The notes: generated by a model not told the origin, from the sequence alone. Shown: positions 1 to 8,813, counted from the first letter of the stretch. The stretch: 32,604 nucleotides of DNA from Acidovorax sp. (GCF_016783915.1 NZ_JADHVT010000042.1:1-32604); one strand, 5' to 3'. Numbers and translations: made by a program.

Positions 1-938
1 GCATCCTGGACGTGCTGATCCCCCCAGCCCGCGCAGCGGCAGGCAGCGAACCCGCCGCTGACAACACGGCCCGCCAGGTCTTTCGCAAGAAGCTGCGCGA
101 AGGTGCACTGGATGACAAGGAGATCGAGATCGACGTGGCCGAAGGCCGCCCCCAGCTCGAAATCATGGGCCCCCAGGGCATGGAAGAGATGACCGAGCAG
201 CTGCGTGGCATGTTCAGCCAGCTGGGGCAGGACAAGCGCAAGACCCGCAAGCTCAAGATCGCTGAGGCCCTGAAGCTCATTGCCGATGAAGAGGCGGCCA
301 AGCTGGTCAACGAAGAGGACATCAAGACCCGCGCGGTGGCCAGCGCCGAGCAAAACGGTATCGTCTTCATCGATGAGATCGACAAGGTGGCCGCGCGGCA
401 GGAAAGCAGTGGCGCCGACGTATCGCGCCAGGGCGTGCAGCGCGACCTGCTGCCGCTGGTGGAGGGCACCACGGTGTCCACCAAGTACGGCATGATCAAG
501 ACGGACCACATCCTGTTCATCGCCTCGGGGGCGTTTCACCTGTCCAAGCCCAGCGACCTGATCCCGGAGCTGCAGGGGCGTTTTCCCATCCGGGTGGAGC
601 TGGAGTCGCTGTCGGTCAAGGACTTTGAAGCCATCCTCACGCAGACCCATGCGTCGCTGGTCAAGCAGTACCAGGCGCTACTGGCGACTGAGGGTGTCGC
701 GCTGGAATTCGCGCCTGACGGCATCACACGCCTCGCGCACATCGCCTTCGAGGTGAACGAGCGCACCGAGAATATCGGGGCGCGCCGCCTGTCCACGGTG
801 ATGGAGCGCTTGCTGGACGAGGTGAGTTTTGACGCCACGCGTCTTTCGGGCCAGACCATCACCATCGACGCGGCCTACGTCGATGCCCGCCTGCAGACCC
901 TGAGCCAGGACGAGGACCTGTCGCGCTACATCCTGTGA
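1..938 (+). CDS. hslU: ATP-dependent protease ATPase subunit HslU (3' part)
   Basis: HslU is the AAA+ unfoldase that feeds substrates to the HslV peptidase in the cytoplasm. The frame is open from the left edge, so the true start and the Walker A loop lie upstream; about 311 of roughly 440 residues are present. Visible marks are the Walker B stretch [12 protein letters not shown] (about nt 357-392), the sensor/arginine region [11 protein letters not shown] (about nt 571-603) and the conserved C terminus SRYIL, which in this family inserts into HslV. The variable I-domain lies in the first part of the fragment. hslV is expected just upstream. A hairpin terminator follows the stop, so hslU appears to end its operon. 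The identification is firm; only the 5' part is missing. Confidence 0.97.
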   Translation, partial: ILDVLIPPARAAAGSEPAADNTARQVFRKKLREGALDDKEIEIDVAEGRPQLEIMGPQGMEEMTEQLRGMFSQLGQDKRKTRKLKIAEALKLIADEEAAKLVNEEDIKTRAVASAEQNGIVFIDEIDKVAARQESSGADVSRQGVQRDLLPLVEGTTVSTKYGMIKTDHILFIASGAFHLSKPSDLIPELQGRFPIRVELESLSVKDFEAILTQTHASLVKQYQALLATEGVALEFAPDGITRLAHIAFEVNERTENIGARRLSTVMERLLDEVSFDATRLSGQTITIDAAYVDARLQTLSQDEDLSRYIL

Positions 939-955
939 CCACTCGGTCAAGCCTT

Positions 956-996
956 GAGAGGTCACTTTCATAGGCCTCTCTAAGTGCTTCTTTTTC
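956..996 (+). terminator. Rho-independent terminator after hslU
   Basis: GAGAGGTC (956-963) pairs with GGCCTCTC (973-980), with one G-T wobble, around a 9-nt loop. A T-rich tract with five consecutive T (about 987-996) follows after a few bases. It lies 17 nt after the hslU stop and would separate hslU from the mra promoter. Confidence 0.6.
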
Positions 997-1045
997 AACG
1001 ACTTTTGGCGTTCTGGTGTCTGAAAAAACGCATCTAAGTCGTTGA
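995..1045. repeat. 10-bp perfect inverted repeat between hslU and mraZ
   Basis: TCAACGACTT (995-1004) and AAGTCGTTGA (1036-1045) are perfect inverted copies. Inside them GCGTT (1008-1012) can pair with AACGC (1027-1031), giving a two-tier stem. It sits between the hslU terminator and the mra promoter. No function is known to me; a second terminator or an operator are both possible. Confidence 0.55.
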
Positions 1046-1075
1046 TTTCATTGAAAAGTTTGTGGGACAACCCCC

Positions 1076-1103
1076 TTGTTCGGTGTGCTTTTCCTGCTAC
1101 AGT
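1076..1103 (+). promoter_or_regulatory. Predicted mra promoter (extended -10)
   Basis: A -35-like TTGTTC (1076-1081), a 16-bp spacer and TACAGT (1098-1103) preceded by TGC form an extended -10 promoter. Transcription would start near 1110 and leave a leader of about 80 nt before mraZ. The -10 overlaps the first AGTG box, which fits the autoregulated mra promoter known in Escherichia coli. Predicted from sequence only. Confidence 0.6.
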
Positions 1104-1140
1104 GCAAAAAAGTGCAATTAAGTGGTGAAAAGTGCCCTCA
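1101..1140 (+). promoter_or_regulatory. Probable MraZ operator: four AGTG boxes, 10-bp period
   Basis: AGTGC, AGTGC, AGTGG and AGTGC start at 1101, 1111, 1121 and 1131. The last three are each preceded by A, giving AAGTG. Exactly 10-bp spacing puts the boxes on one face of the helix. MraZ is known to bind tandem GTG-containing direct repeats with this period upstream of its own gene. The array covers the -10 and the first transcribed bases, which suggests repression of the dcw operon by MraZ. Confidence 0.75.
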
Positions 1141-1190
1141 AAGTCCGTTTCTGGACTTGCGAGGCGCAAAACCGAACTGGGAATCTGTCC

Positions 1191-1619
1191 GTGTTTCAAG
1201 GTGCCTCGTCGCTGAGTCTCGATGCGAAGGGTCGGCTGTCCGTGCCGACCCGGCATCGTGACGTCCTCGCGGCCACGGCATCCGGTCAGCTCACTATCAC
1301 CAAGCACCCGCACGGCTGCCTCATGGTCTTTCCCCGTCCTGAATGGGAGAAGTTCCGCGAGCGCATTGCCCAGCTGCCCATGTCCGCCCAGTGGTGGAAG
1401 CGCATCTTCCTGGGCAATGCCATGGATGTGGACATGGACGCCACCGGCCGTGTGCTGATCTCCCCCGAGCTGCGCGAAGCCGCCGGTATTTCCAAAGACA
1501 CCATGCTGCTGGGCATGGGCAACCATTTCGAACTCTGGGACAAGGCCACCTACGACGAGCAGGAAGCCAAGGCCATGCAGGGCGAGATGCCGGATGTCTT
1601 CAAGGACTTCTCCTTCTGA
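1191..1619 (+). CDS. mraZ: Transcriptional regulator MraZ
   Basis: MraZ is a ring-forming DNA-binding protein that controls the dcw operon. The 142-residue product has two SpoVT/AbrB-like halves, each with the family motif: [13 protein letters not shown] near the N terminus and [14 protein letters not shown] in the second half. I chose the GTG at 1191 because it places the start at the conserved (V/M)FxGAS, with GGGA about 8 nt upstream. The frame is open further upstream to an ATG at 1122, but that would add 23 residues unlike the family and begin inside the AGTG operator. It is first in the dcw operon; the stop overlaps the rsmH Shine-Dalgarno GAGG. Confidence 0.93.
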   Translation: MFQGASSLSLDAKGRLSVPTRHRDVLAATASGQLTITKHPHGCLMVFPRPEWEKFRERIAQLPMSAQWWKRIFLGNAMDVDMDATGRVLISPELREAAGISKDTMLLGMGNHFELWDKATYDEQEAKAMQGEMPDVFKDFSF

Positions 1620-1627
1620 GGCGCGCT

Positions 1628-2554
1628 GTGACATCCCCCTTGCAACACACCACCGTCCTGCTGAACGAGGCCGTGGACTCTCTCCTCGGTGGCGCAGGCC
1701 CGGAGCCTTCCGGCACCTGGATCGATGCGACCTTCGGGCGCGGTGGGCACTCCCGCCTCATCCTGCTCCGGCTGGGCCCCCAGGGGCGCCTGGTGGCCTT
1801 TGACAAGGACCCCGAAGCCATCGCCGAAGCAACGCGCATCACCGATGCGCGTTTTTCCATTCGGCACGAAGGTTTTCGCCATCTGGCCGAGCTGCCGCCC
1901 GCCAGCGCTGCGGGCGTGTTGATGGACCTGGGCGTGAGCTCGCCCCAGATCGACAGCCCCGAGCGGGGCTTCAGTTTCCGTTTTGACGGTCCGCTGGACA
2001 TGCGCATGGATACCACGCGCGGCGAAAGCGTGGCCGATTGGTTGGCCACGGCCGAAGTCGGTCAGATTGCGGAGGTGATACGTGACTACGGTGAAGAACG
2101 GTTTGCTGGCCCCATTGCAAAGGCGATTGTTGCTCGGCGCGAAGAACGGGGTCCTCTTGCAACCACCGCAGAATTGGCCGACCTCGTGGCTGGCGCGGTC
2201 AAAACCCGCGAGCCGGGCCAGAACCCTGCAACGCGCACATTTCAAGCTCTTCGGATTTTCATCAACGCCGAGCTTGAAGAGCTGCAACAGGCGCTAGAGG
2301 CCAGCCTCTCGGTGCTGCAGCCCGGTGGGCGGCTGGTGGTCATCAGCTTCCATTCGCTCGAAGACCGCATCGTCAAGCAGTTCATCGCCAAACACTCCAA
2401 GGAGGTGTACGACCGCCGCGCACCGTTTGCCGCGCCGCAGGCCATGAGACTCGTTGCGCTCGACCGCATCAAGCCCAGTGCGGCCGAGGTCGAGGCCAAC
2501 CCGCGCTCGCGCAGCGCCATCATGCGCGTGGCCGAGCGCACGGCGGTCGTCTGA
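1628..2554 (+). CDS. rsmH: 16S rRNA (cytosine1402-N4)-methyltransferase RsmH
   Basis: RsmH (MraW) methylates N4 of C1402 in the decoding centre of 16S rRNA using S-adenosylmethionine. The 308-residue product, close to the usual 310-315, has the SAM-binding loop [10 protein letters not shown] (about residues 33-42), [11 protein letters not shown] followed by [14 protein letters not shown], and the C-terminal [12 protein letters not shown] and NPRSRSA motifs typical of MraW. The GTG start at 1628 gives the family N terminus ([14 protein letters not shown]) and has GAGG 6 nt upstream overlapping the mraZ stop. A longer open frame to 1343 lies within mraZ and was rejected. One base separates its stop from ftsL. 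Confidence 0.96.
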   Translation: MTSPLQHTTVLLNEAVDSLLGGAGPEPSGTWIDATFGRGGHSRLILLRLGPQGRLVAFDKDPEAIAEATRITDARFSIRHEGFRHLAELPPASAAGVLMDLGVSSPQIDSPERGFSFRFDGPLDMRMDTTRGESVADWLATAEVGQIAEVIRDYGEERFAGPIAKAIVARREERGPLATTAELADLVAGAVKTREPGQNPATRTFQALRIFINAELEELQQALEASLSVLQPGGRLVVISFHSLEDRIVKQFIAKHSKEVYDRRAPFAAPQAMRLVALDRIKPSAAEVEANPRSRSAIMRVAERTAVV

Positions 2555-2555
2555 C

Positions 2556-2882
2556 ATGACTCGGCTCAACGTGGTCCTGTTGCTGGCAGTGCTGGCCAGC
2601 GCGATCTATCTGGTGCACACCCAGTACGAATCGCGCCGCCTGTTCACCGAGCTGGACCGCGCCGTGGCCGAGGCCCGCCGCCTGGAAACGGAGCACCAGC
2701 GACTGCAGGTAGAAAAGCGCGCCCAGGCCACGCCGCTGCGTGTGGAGAAGATTGCGCGGGCGCAGCTGAACATGCGCACTGCCACGCCAGCCATCACGCA
2801 GTATGTGTCCGACCCACGGGGCGTCGCTGCTGCGGCGACCGCGGCTGCGACTGCGTCGCAACCGGCAGGGGAGCAGCCATGA
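2556..2882 (+). CDS. ftsL: Cell division protein FtsL
   Basis: FtsL is a bitopic divisome protein that forms the FtsQLB complex and helps activate FtsWI. The 108-residue product has a very short cytoplasmic start, a transmembrane helix at about residues 5-22 (NVVLLLAVLASAIYLVHTQ), then a periplasmic coiled coil with Leu/Arg/Glu heptads to about residue 60. It ends in an Ala/Thr-rich tail. Sequence conservation in this family is low, so the call rests on topology, size and its place between rsmH and ftsI. The ATG is one base after the rsmH stop; the stop overlaps the ftsI start (ATGA). Confidence 0.93.
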   Translation: MTRLNVVLLLAVLASAIYLVHTQYESRRLFTELDRAVAEARRLETEHQRLQVEKRAQATPLRVEKIARAQLNMRTATPAITQYVSDPRGVAAAATAAATASQPAGEQP

Positions 2883-4624
2883 GCCGCAGCGTGCTCTACA
2901 CCTCCAGCCCTCTGCTAGCCAGCAAGACGCCGGTCTGGCGCAGCAAGTTCATCGTGGCGGTGATTGGGCTGGGCTTCCTGGGGCTGGTCGGGCGTGCTGC
3001 CTATGTGCAGGTGTTTGGCAATGCGTTCTTCCAGCGTCAGGGCGAGGTGCGGTTTGCGCGCACGCTGGAGCTGCCCGCCAACCGCGGCAAGATCGTGGAC
3101 CGCAACGGACTGATCCTCGCGTCCAGCGTGCCGGCTGCGAGCATCTGGGCCATCCCTGAGGACGTGGACCAGGACAAGCCCGAAGTGCGTGCCAAGCTCA
3201 AGCAACTGGCCAAACTGCTGGACATGCCGCAGGCCGACCTGCTGAAGAAGCTGGCGGATGAGGACAAGACCTTTGTCTGGATCAAGCGCCAGCTGGACTG
3301 GGATGTGGGCCAGCAGATTGCGGCCCTGGACATCAAGGGCATCTACCAGCGCAAGGAATACAAGCGCCAGTACCCCGAGGGCGAGGCCGCAGCACACGTG
3401 GTGGGCTTTACCAATGTGGAAGACCATGGCCAGGAAGGCATGGAGCTGGCGTTCGACAAGGAGCTGGCGGGCAAACCTGGATCGCGCCGCGTGATCAAGG
3501 ACCGGCTGGGCCGCGTGGTGGAAAGCGTGGGCGAAACCGTGCCCCCGGTCGATGGCAAGGACATGCAGTTGTCCATCGACAGCAAGGTGCAGTTTTTTGC
3601 CTACCAGAAGCTGCGCGACCAGGTCGCCGCGCACAAGGCCAAGGCAGGCAGTGTGGTGGTGCTCGATGCCCACACGGGTGAACTGCTGGCGCTGGCCAAC
3701 TACCCGAGCTACGTGCCCGACAAGCGCCAGAACCTGACTGGCGAGCAACTGCGCAACCGCGCGCTCACCGACGTTTTCGAGCCCGGCTCGACCATGAAGC
3801 CGTTCACCATTGGCCTGGCGCTGGAGACGGGCCGTGTGCGCCCCGAGACCGTGGTGGATACCAACCCCGGACGCATCACCATCACCGGCTCCACAATCTC
3901 GGACACGCACAACTACGGCGTGCTCACTGTCGAAGGCGTGATCCAGAAGTCCAGCAACGTGGGCACCACCAAGCTGGCCATGCAGATGCCCGCGCGCGAG
4001 ATGTGGGAGACCTTCTCGGCCGCCGGTTTTGGTCAGAAGCCCCAATTGCACTTCCCGGGCGTGGTGACGGGCCGCCTGCGCCCCTACAAGAGCTGGCGCC
4101 CGGTGGAGCAGGCCACCATGTCGTATGGCTACGGCCTGTCGGCCAGCCTGTTCCAGATGGCGCGCTCGTACACGGTGTTTGCCAATGGCGGCCGGGTGAT
4201 TCCCGCCACCATGCTCAAGACGGCCGAGCCCGCCGTGGGCGTGCCCGTGTTTTCGGAGCGCACGGCCGACCAGGTGCGCAAGATGCTGCAGATGGCTGCA
4301 GGCCCTGGCGGCACGGGCCAGAAGGCGCAGACCGTGGGTTACTCGGTGGGTGGCAAGTCGGGCACGGCGCGCAAGCAGGTGGGAAAGAACTACGCTTCGG
4401 GCAAGTACCGCGCGTGGTTCACTGGCATGGCACCCATCGACAAGCCCCGCATCATCGTGGCCGTGATGATCGACGAGCCCAGCAACGGCGTGTTCTACGG
4501 CGGTGCCGTGGCCGCACCCGTGTTCAGCGAGGTGGTGCAGCAGACGCTGCGCATGATGGGCGTGCAGCCCGACATGGCCGTCAAGCCGCAAATCGTGGCC
4601 AATGCGGTGGAGGAGTCGCTGTGA
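2879..4624 (+). CDS. ftsI: Septal peptidoglycan transpeptidase FtsI (PBP3)
   Basis: FtsI cross-links septal peptidoglycan, working with the glycosyltransferase FtsW. The 581-residue class B penicillin-binding protein has one N-terminal membrane anchor (about residues 24-45), the pedestal motif RGKIVDRNG (about 69-77), and the three transpeptidase motifs in order: STMK with nucleophile S304 and K307, SSN at 358-360, and KSGT at 493-496. Length and motif spacing match E. coli PBP3 closely. It overlaps ftsL by ATGA and murE by GTGA, so it is probably translationally coupled to both. Nothing suggests resistance-type changes, though fine substitutions cannot be judged without alignment. Confidence 0.97.
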   Translation: MSRSVLYTSSPLLASKTPVWRSKFIVAVIGLGFLGLVGRAAYVQVFGNAFFQRQGEVRFARTLELPANRGKIVDRNGLILASSVPAASIWAIPEDVDQDKPEVRAKLKQLAKLLDMPQADLLKKLADEDKTFVWIKRQLDWDVGQQIAALDIKGIYQRKEYKRQYPEGEAAAHVVGFTNVEDHGQEGMELAFDKELAGKPGSRRVIKDRLGRVVESVGETVPPVDGKDMQLSIDSKVQFFAYQKLRDQVAAHKAKAGSVVVLDAHTGELLALANYPSYVPDKRQNLTGEQLRNRALTDVFEPGSTMKPFTIGLALETGRVRPETVVDTNPGRITITGSTISDTHNYGVLTVEGVIQKSSNVGTTKLAMQMPAREMWETFSAAGFGQKPQLHFPGVVTGRLRPYKSWRPVEQATMSYGYGLSASLFQMARSYTVFANGGRVIPATMLKTAEPAVGVPVFSERTADQVRKMLQMAAGPGGTGQKAQTVGYSVGGKSGTARKQVGKNYASGKYRAWFTGMAPIDKPRIIVAVMIDEPSNGVFYGGAVAAPVFSEVVQQTLRMMGVQPDMAVKPQIVANAVEESL

Positions 4625-6138
4625 CGCATTCGCCCCTCCACACCCTGCAGTCCGCCAGCGACGCGGTGCAATGGCTGCGCTCACGTGTGACCGGCGCCCT
4701 GCGCACCGACAGCCGCCAGATCACGCCCGGCGATGGCTTCATCGCCTGGCCCGGTGCTGCCACTGACGGCCGCGCACATGTGGCCGACGCCATGGTGCGC
4801 GGCGCCACGGCCTGCCTTGTGGAGCAGGCGGGGGTCGAGGCCTTCGCTTTTGCGGGCGACCACATGGCCGCGCTGCAGGGCCTCAAGGCAGCCACCGGGC
4901 CCATCGCGGCGGAATGGTTTGCGCAGCCCACGCAGCAGCTGAAGGTGCTGGCGGTGACGGGAACCAATGGCAAGACCAGCACGGCATGGTGGCTCGCAGG
5001 CGCTCTGAATGTGCTATCGAATGAGGAGCAATTTGGGCAAGATCGATGTGCGCTGGTGGGTACTTTGGGCATGGGACTGCCACCCGCGCTCACCTCCACC
5101 GGCATGACTACGCCCGACCCGGTGCGCCTGCAGCGCGCGTTTGCCCAGTTTGCGGCGCAGGGCCTCGGTGCCTGCGCCATCGAGGCCTCGTCGATTGGAT
5201 TGGCCGAGGCCCGGCTCGACGGCACGCACATCCACGCGGCCATCTTCACCAACTTCACGCAAGACCACCTGGACTACCACGGCAGCATGGCCGATTACTG
5301 GCTGGCCAAGCGGGCGCTGTTCGACTGGCCGGGCCTGCAGGCTGCCATCATCAATGTGGACGACCCTGCAGGCGCCCAATTGCATGGCGAGCTGAAGGGC
5401 GGTGCGCTGGATCTGTGGAGCGTCTCGGCCCAGGGGCCTGCGCGCCTGGCTGCACAGGACATCGCCCTGGGTGACCAGGGCCTGCGTTTCACGGTGGTCG
5501 AGGGCGCTGATCGCCATCTGCTGCAAACCCGCGTGATCGGCCAGTACAACGTGCTGAACCTGCTGGGGGTGCTGGCCACGCTGCGCAGCCTGGGCGTGCC
5601 GCTGGACCGCGCCGTGCGCGCTTGCGCCAGCCTGCAGCCCGTGCCGGGCCGCATGCAGCGGTTGGTGTCGGCGGGTCAACCCCTGGTGGCCGTGGACTAC
5701 GCCCACACCCCCGACGCTTTGGACAAGGCCCTGCAAGCCCTGCGCCCCCTGGCTGCCGAGCGCGGCGGGCGGCTGTGGTGCGTGTTTGGCTGCGGCGGCG
5801 ACCGCGACGCGGGCAAGCGCCCGCTGATGGGCGCGGTGGCCCAGCAGCAGGCCGACCAGGTGCTGGTGACCAGCGACAACCCCCGCAGCGAAGACCCCGC
5901 AGCCATCCTGCACCAGATCCTGCAGGGCACGATTGCCGGCGGCACGGTGCGCGCCGAGCCCGACCGCGCGGCCGCCATCGCCCAGGCCATTTCCGAAGCA
6001 GCGCCCGCCGACGTGGTGCTGATTGCGGGCAAGGGCCACGAAGACACCCAGGAGACGGCAGGCGTGCGCGTGCCGTTCTCCGACATGGCCCACGCGCAAG
6101 CTGCGCTGCAGGCACGAGGAGCCCACACATGGGCATGA
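4621..6138 (+). CDS. murE: UDP-MurNAc-tripeptide ligase MurE (meso-DAP adding)
   Basis: MurE adds meso-diaminopimelate to UDP-MurNAc-L-Ala-D-Glu in the cytoplasm. The 505-residue product has the ATP loop GTNGKT at about 114-119 and DNPR at 419-422; the DNPR motif selects meso-DAP over lysine in this family. The GTG start at 4621 overlaps the ftsI stop and fits the expected N terminus; the longer open frame to 4003 runs through ftsI and was rejected. About ten extra residues (NVLSNEEQFG region, nt 5009-5038) interrupt the usual short link between WWLAGAL and RCALVGTLG. The inserted DNA contains GCTATCGAAT and looks like a fragment of the dispersed repeat listed separately. Confidence 0.96.
   Translation: MTHSPLHTLQSASDAVQWLRSRVTGALRTDSRQITPGDGFIAWPGAATDGRAHVADAMVRGATACLVEQAGVEAFAFAGDHMAALQGLKAATGPIAAEWFAQPTQQLKVLAVTGTNGKTSTAWWLAGALNVLSNEEQFGQDRCALVGTLGMGLPPALTSTGMTTPDPVRLQRAFAQFAAQGLGACAIEASSIGLAEARLDGTHIHAAIFTNFTQDHLDYHGSMADYWLAKRALFDWPGLQAAIINVDDPAGAQLHGELKGGALDLWSVSAQGPARLAAQDIALGDQGLRFTVVEGADRHLLQTRVIGQYNVLNLLGVLATLRSLGVPLDRAVRACASLQPVPGRMQRLVSAGQPLVAVDYAHTPDALDKALQALRPLAAERGGRLWCVFGCGGDRDAGKRPLMGAVAQQQADQVLVTSDNPRSEDPAAILHQILQGTIAGGTVRAEPDRAAAIAQAISEAAPADVVLIAGKGHEDTQETAGVRVPFSDMAHAQAALQARGAHTWA
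5009..5038 (+). repeat. Possible dispersed-repeat fragment inside murE
   Basis: The stretch with GCTATCGAAT (5013-5022), then AGGAGCAATTT, is more A/T-rich than its surroundings. It encodes residues that seem extra relative to MurE proteins as I know them. It resembles the GCTAT-plus-A-run end of the repeat at 26600-26649. Only one arm is recognisable, so this is tentative. Confidence 0.35.
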
Positions 6139-7595
6139 ACACCATTGCACCCGTCATGACGCTGCAGCAAGCCTGGGCGCTTCTGCAGCCGCGTATTCCC
6201 GCCGCCCGCCTGGTGGGTGATGGCGTCACCCCGCTGGCGCGTGTGCACACCGACACGCGCACCCTGCAGCCGGGCGATCTGTTTGTGGCGCTCAAAGGCG
6301 AGCGTTTTGACGCCAATGCCTTCCTTGCGGACGCCCGCGCAGGCGGAGCTGCGGCGGCCATTGCACACGGTGGCCTGGAGGCAGCCGGTTTGCCCGGCAT
6401 CGAAGTGCCTGACAGTCTGGCTGCGCTGGGCGCACTGGCCACCGGCTGGCGTACGCAGTTCCACCTGCCGCTGATCGGCGTGACGGGCAGCAATGGCAAG
6501 ACCACAGTGACGCAGATGATCGCGTCCATCCTGCGTGCCTGGCAGGGTGAAGCTGCGTTTGCCACGCAGGGCAACTTCAACAACGACATCGGTGTGCCGC
6601 TGATGCTGATGCGCCTGCGCGCCAGCCACCGCGCCGCCGTGATCGAGATGGGCATGAATCACCCCGGCGAGATCGCCACGCTGGCTGCCATGGCCCAGCC
6701 CACGGTGGCCTTGGTCAACAACGCGCAGCGCGAGCATCTGGAGTTCATGCACACCGTCGAGGCTGTTGCCCGCGAGAACGGTTCGGTGTTTGACAGCTTG
6801 CCCGCCGATGGCGTGGCCGTGTTTCCGGCAGGGGATACCTATACGGGCCTGTGGCAGTCGCTGGCCATGGAGCGGCCCGACCGCCGCACGGTGACCTTTG
6901 GTGATGGCGGCGATGTTCGCTGTGCGCAGGCCACGTGGGAGCGCGGCGCCTGGGCGGTCACCCTGGCCACACCACGCGGCAAGATCACGACCCGCCTGCA
7001 CATCGCAGGCCGCCACAACGTCACCAACGCACTGGCGGCCACGGCCTGCACCCTGGCAGCGGGTGCGCCTCTGGCCGCCATTGCCCAGGGCCTGCGCGAT
7101 TTCATGCCGGTCAAGGGGCGCTCGCGTGCGTTCAGCGTGTCGGTGGCAGGCCGCGAGGTCACGGTGGTGGACGATACGTACAACGCCAACCCTGACTCCA
7201 TGCATGCCGCCATACAGGTTCTGGCCGAGTTGCCGGGGCCGCAGTTGCTGGTCATGGGCGATATGGGCGAGGTCGGTGATCAAGGGCCTCAGTTCCACGC
7301 TGAAGCCGGTGCGCTGGCGCGTGCTGCCGGTATCCCCAGGCTGTTTGCGCTCGGAGCGCAGTCGGTGCACGCCGCGTCGGCCTATGGCGAAGGGGCCCTG
7401 CATTTCAACGAGATGGCAGCGCTGCTGGATGCTGTGCGCAGCGCATTGCCCACGATGGGCAGCGTGCTGGTCAAGGGATCGCGATTCATGAAGACGGAAC
7501 AGGTGGTCGAGGCCATTGCGGCCGCCGCACTGCCCCCAGAACAACAACAAAAGCCGATCAATCCACGGGAGGGACACCATGGCGCAACGCATTGA
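6129..7595 (+). CDS. murF: UDP-MurNAc-tripeptide--D-Ala-D-Ala ligase MurF
   Basis: MurF adds the D-Ala-D-Ala dipeptide to complete the UDP-MurNAc-pentapeptide. The 488-residue product has the Mur ligase ATP loop GSNGKT at 120-125, then NNDIGVPLM, the Glu/Asn motif EMGMNHPGEI and VDDTYNANPDS in the C-terminal domain, all typical of MurF. Of two close ATGs, 6129 has GAGGAG at a 7-nt gap, while 6135 forms an ATGA overlap with the murE stop but lies 13 nt from the SD; I prefer 6129. The last 20 or so residues ([17 protein letters not shown]) are a polar tail that runs over the start of a small ORF at 7579. Confidence 0.96.
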   Translation: MGMNTIAPVMTLQQAWALLQPRIPAARLVGDGVTPLARVHTDTRTLQPGDLFVALKGERFDANAFLADARAGGAAAAIAHGGLEAAGLPGIEVPDSLAALGALATGWRTQFHLPLIGVTGSNGKTTVTQMIASILRAWQGEAAFATQGNFNNDIGVPLMLMRLRASHRAAVIEMGMNHPGEIATLAAMAQPTVALVNNAQREHLEFMHTVEAVARENGSVFDSLPADGVAVFPAGDTYTGLWQSLAMERPDRRTVTFGDGGDVRCAQATWERGAWAVTLATPRGKITTRLHIAGRHNVTNALAATACTLAAGAPLAAIAQGLRDFMPVKGRSRAFSVSVAGREVTVVDDTYNANPDSMHAAIQVLAELPGPQLLVMGDMGEVGDQGPQFHAEAGALARAAGIPRLFALGAQSVHAASAYGEGALHFNEMAALLDAVRSALPTMGSVLVKGSRFMKTEQVVEAIAAAALPPEQQQKPINPREGHHGATH

Positions 7596-7644
7596 AATCG
7601 ACCGCGCGGTGCCTGCCCACGCCGGAGGTGCCACATGCTGCTGA
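7579..7644 (+). CDS. Possible 21-codon ORF bridging murF and mraY
   Basis: ATG at 7579 follows GGGAGGG at a good distance and opens a 21-residue frame ([17 protein letters not shown], then ATCC) in a different phase from murF. It overlaps the murF end by 17 nt and the mraY start by 10 nt. It has no recognisable domain. Such a tiny ORF could carry ribosomes from murF to mraY, whose own SD (GGAGG, 7624-7628) lies inside it. It may equally be fortuitous in GC-rich DNA. Confidence 0.3.
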   Translation: MAQRIEIDRAVPAHAGGATCC

Positions 7645-8813
7645 TGCTGTCGCAATGGCTGCAGGGCCTGTCGCCCGAGTTCGGCTTCTTTCGGGTGTTC
7701 CAGTACCTCACGTTCCGCGCGGTGATGGCCGCCATGACGGCGCTGCTCATCGGACTGGTGGCCGGCCCCAAGGTGATCCGCGTGCTCACCTCGCTCAAGA
7801 TCGGCCAGCCCATCCGGGGCTATGCGATGCAGTCGCACCTGTCCAAGAGTGGCACGCCCACCATGGGCGGTGTGTTGATCCTGTTGTCGATCGCCATTTC
7901 CACATTGCTGTGGTTCGACCTGTCCAACCGCTTTGTGTGGATCGTGTTGATCGTCACGCTGGGCTTTGGCGCCATCGGCTGGGTGGATGACTGGCGCAAG
8001 GTGGTCCATAAGGACCCCGAGGGCATGCGCTCGCGCGAGAAGTATTTCTGGCAGTCGGTGATCGGCCTCATGGCCGCGCTGTACCTGGTGTTCAGCATTT
8101 CCGAAAGCTCCAACGCCAAGGTGTGGGAGCTGTTTGTGGGCTGGGTCCAGTCGGGCTTCTCGCTCGACCTGCCACCCAAGGCGGGGTTGCAGTTGCCCTT
8201 CTTCAAGGAAGTGAGCTACCCGCTGGGTGTCCTGGGCTTCGTGATCCTGACTTATCTGGTGATCGTGGGCTCCAGCAATGCGGTGAACCTGACCGATGGC
8301 CTGGACGGCCTGGCCATCATGCCCGTGGTGATGGTGGGCTCGGCCCTGGGCGTGTTTGCCTACGTCACCGGCAGCTCGGTGTATTCCAAGTACCTGTTCT
8401 TCCCGCACATTCCGGGCTCGGGCGAGTTGCTGATCTTCTGCGCAGCCATGGCGGGCGCGGGCCTGGCTTTCCTCTGGTTCAACGCGCACCCCGCCCAGGT
8501 CTTCATGGGCGACGTGGGCGCGCTCGCGCTGGGCGGAGCCCTGGGCACCATCGCCATCATCGTGCGCCAGGAGATTGTGTTGGCCATCATGGGCGGCATC
8601 TTTGTGGTCGAGGCTCTGTCGGTGATGCTGCAGGTCACCTGGTTCAAGTACACCAAGAAGCGCTACGGAGAAGGCCGTCGCCTGCTCAAGATGGCGCCCC
8701 TGCACCACCACTTTGAAAAGAGCGGCTGGAAAGAAACGCAGGTGGTTGTCCGCTTCTGGATCATCACCATGCTGCTGTGCCTGATTGGCCTGTCCACGCT
8801 GAAACTGCGATGA
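7635..8813 (+). CDS. mraY: Phospho-MurNAc-pentapeptide transferase MraY
   Basis: MraY transfers phospho-MurNAc-pentapeptide to undecaprenyl phosphate, making lipid I at the inner membrane. The 392-residue polytopic protein has about ten hydrophobic segments and the family signatures: [10 protein letters not shown] near the N terminus, the Asp pair in [23 protein letters not shown] and [12 protein letters not shown], plus the MAPLHHHFE loop near the C terminus. The start at 7635 has GGAGG at a 6-nt gap. It is about 30 residues longer than the E. coli protein, mostly in loops. The stop TGA overlaps the murD ATG. Confidence 0.97.
   Translation: MLLMLSQWLQGLSPEFGFFRVFQYLTFRAVMAAMTALLIGLVAGPKVIRVLTSLKIGQPIRGYAMQSHLSKSGTPTMGGVLILLSIAISTLLWFDLSNRFVWIVLIVTLGFGAIGWVDDWRKVVHKDPEGMRSREKYFWQSVIGLMAALYLVFSISESSNAKVWELFVGWVQSGFSLDLPPKAGLQLPFFKEVSYPLGVLGFVILTYLVIVGSSNAVNLTDGLDGLAIMPVVMVGSALGVFAYVTGSSVYSKYLFFPHIPGSGELLIFCAAMAGAGLAFLWFNAHPAQVFMGDVGALALGGALGTIAIIVRQEIVLAIMGGIFVVEALSVMLQVTWFKYTKKRYGEGRRLLKMAPLHHHFEKSGWKETQVVVRFWIITMLLCLIGLSTLKLR

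Noticed and set aside
1122-1190. Upstream ATG giving a 165-residue MraZ
   Set aside because: The extra 23 residues are unlike the family and the ATG lies inside the AGTG operator array; GTG at 1191 fits the conserved start.
2915-4684. Open frame of 589 codons on the - strand opposite ftsI
   Set aside because: Antisense to ftsI, whose motifs are intact; composition is that of a shadow frame.
5697-8711. Very long open frame (about 1000 codons) on the - strand across murE, murF and mraY
   Set aside because: It is antisense to three well-supported genes, has a His/Arg/Gln-rich composition typical of a GC-rich shadow frame, and matches no family.
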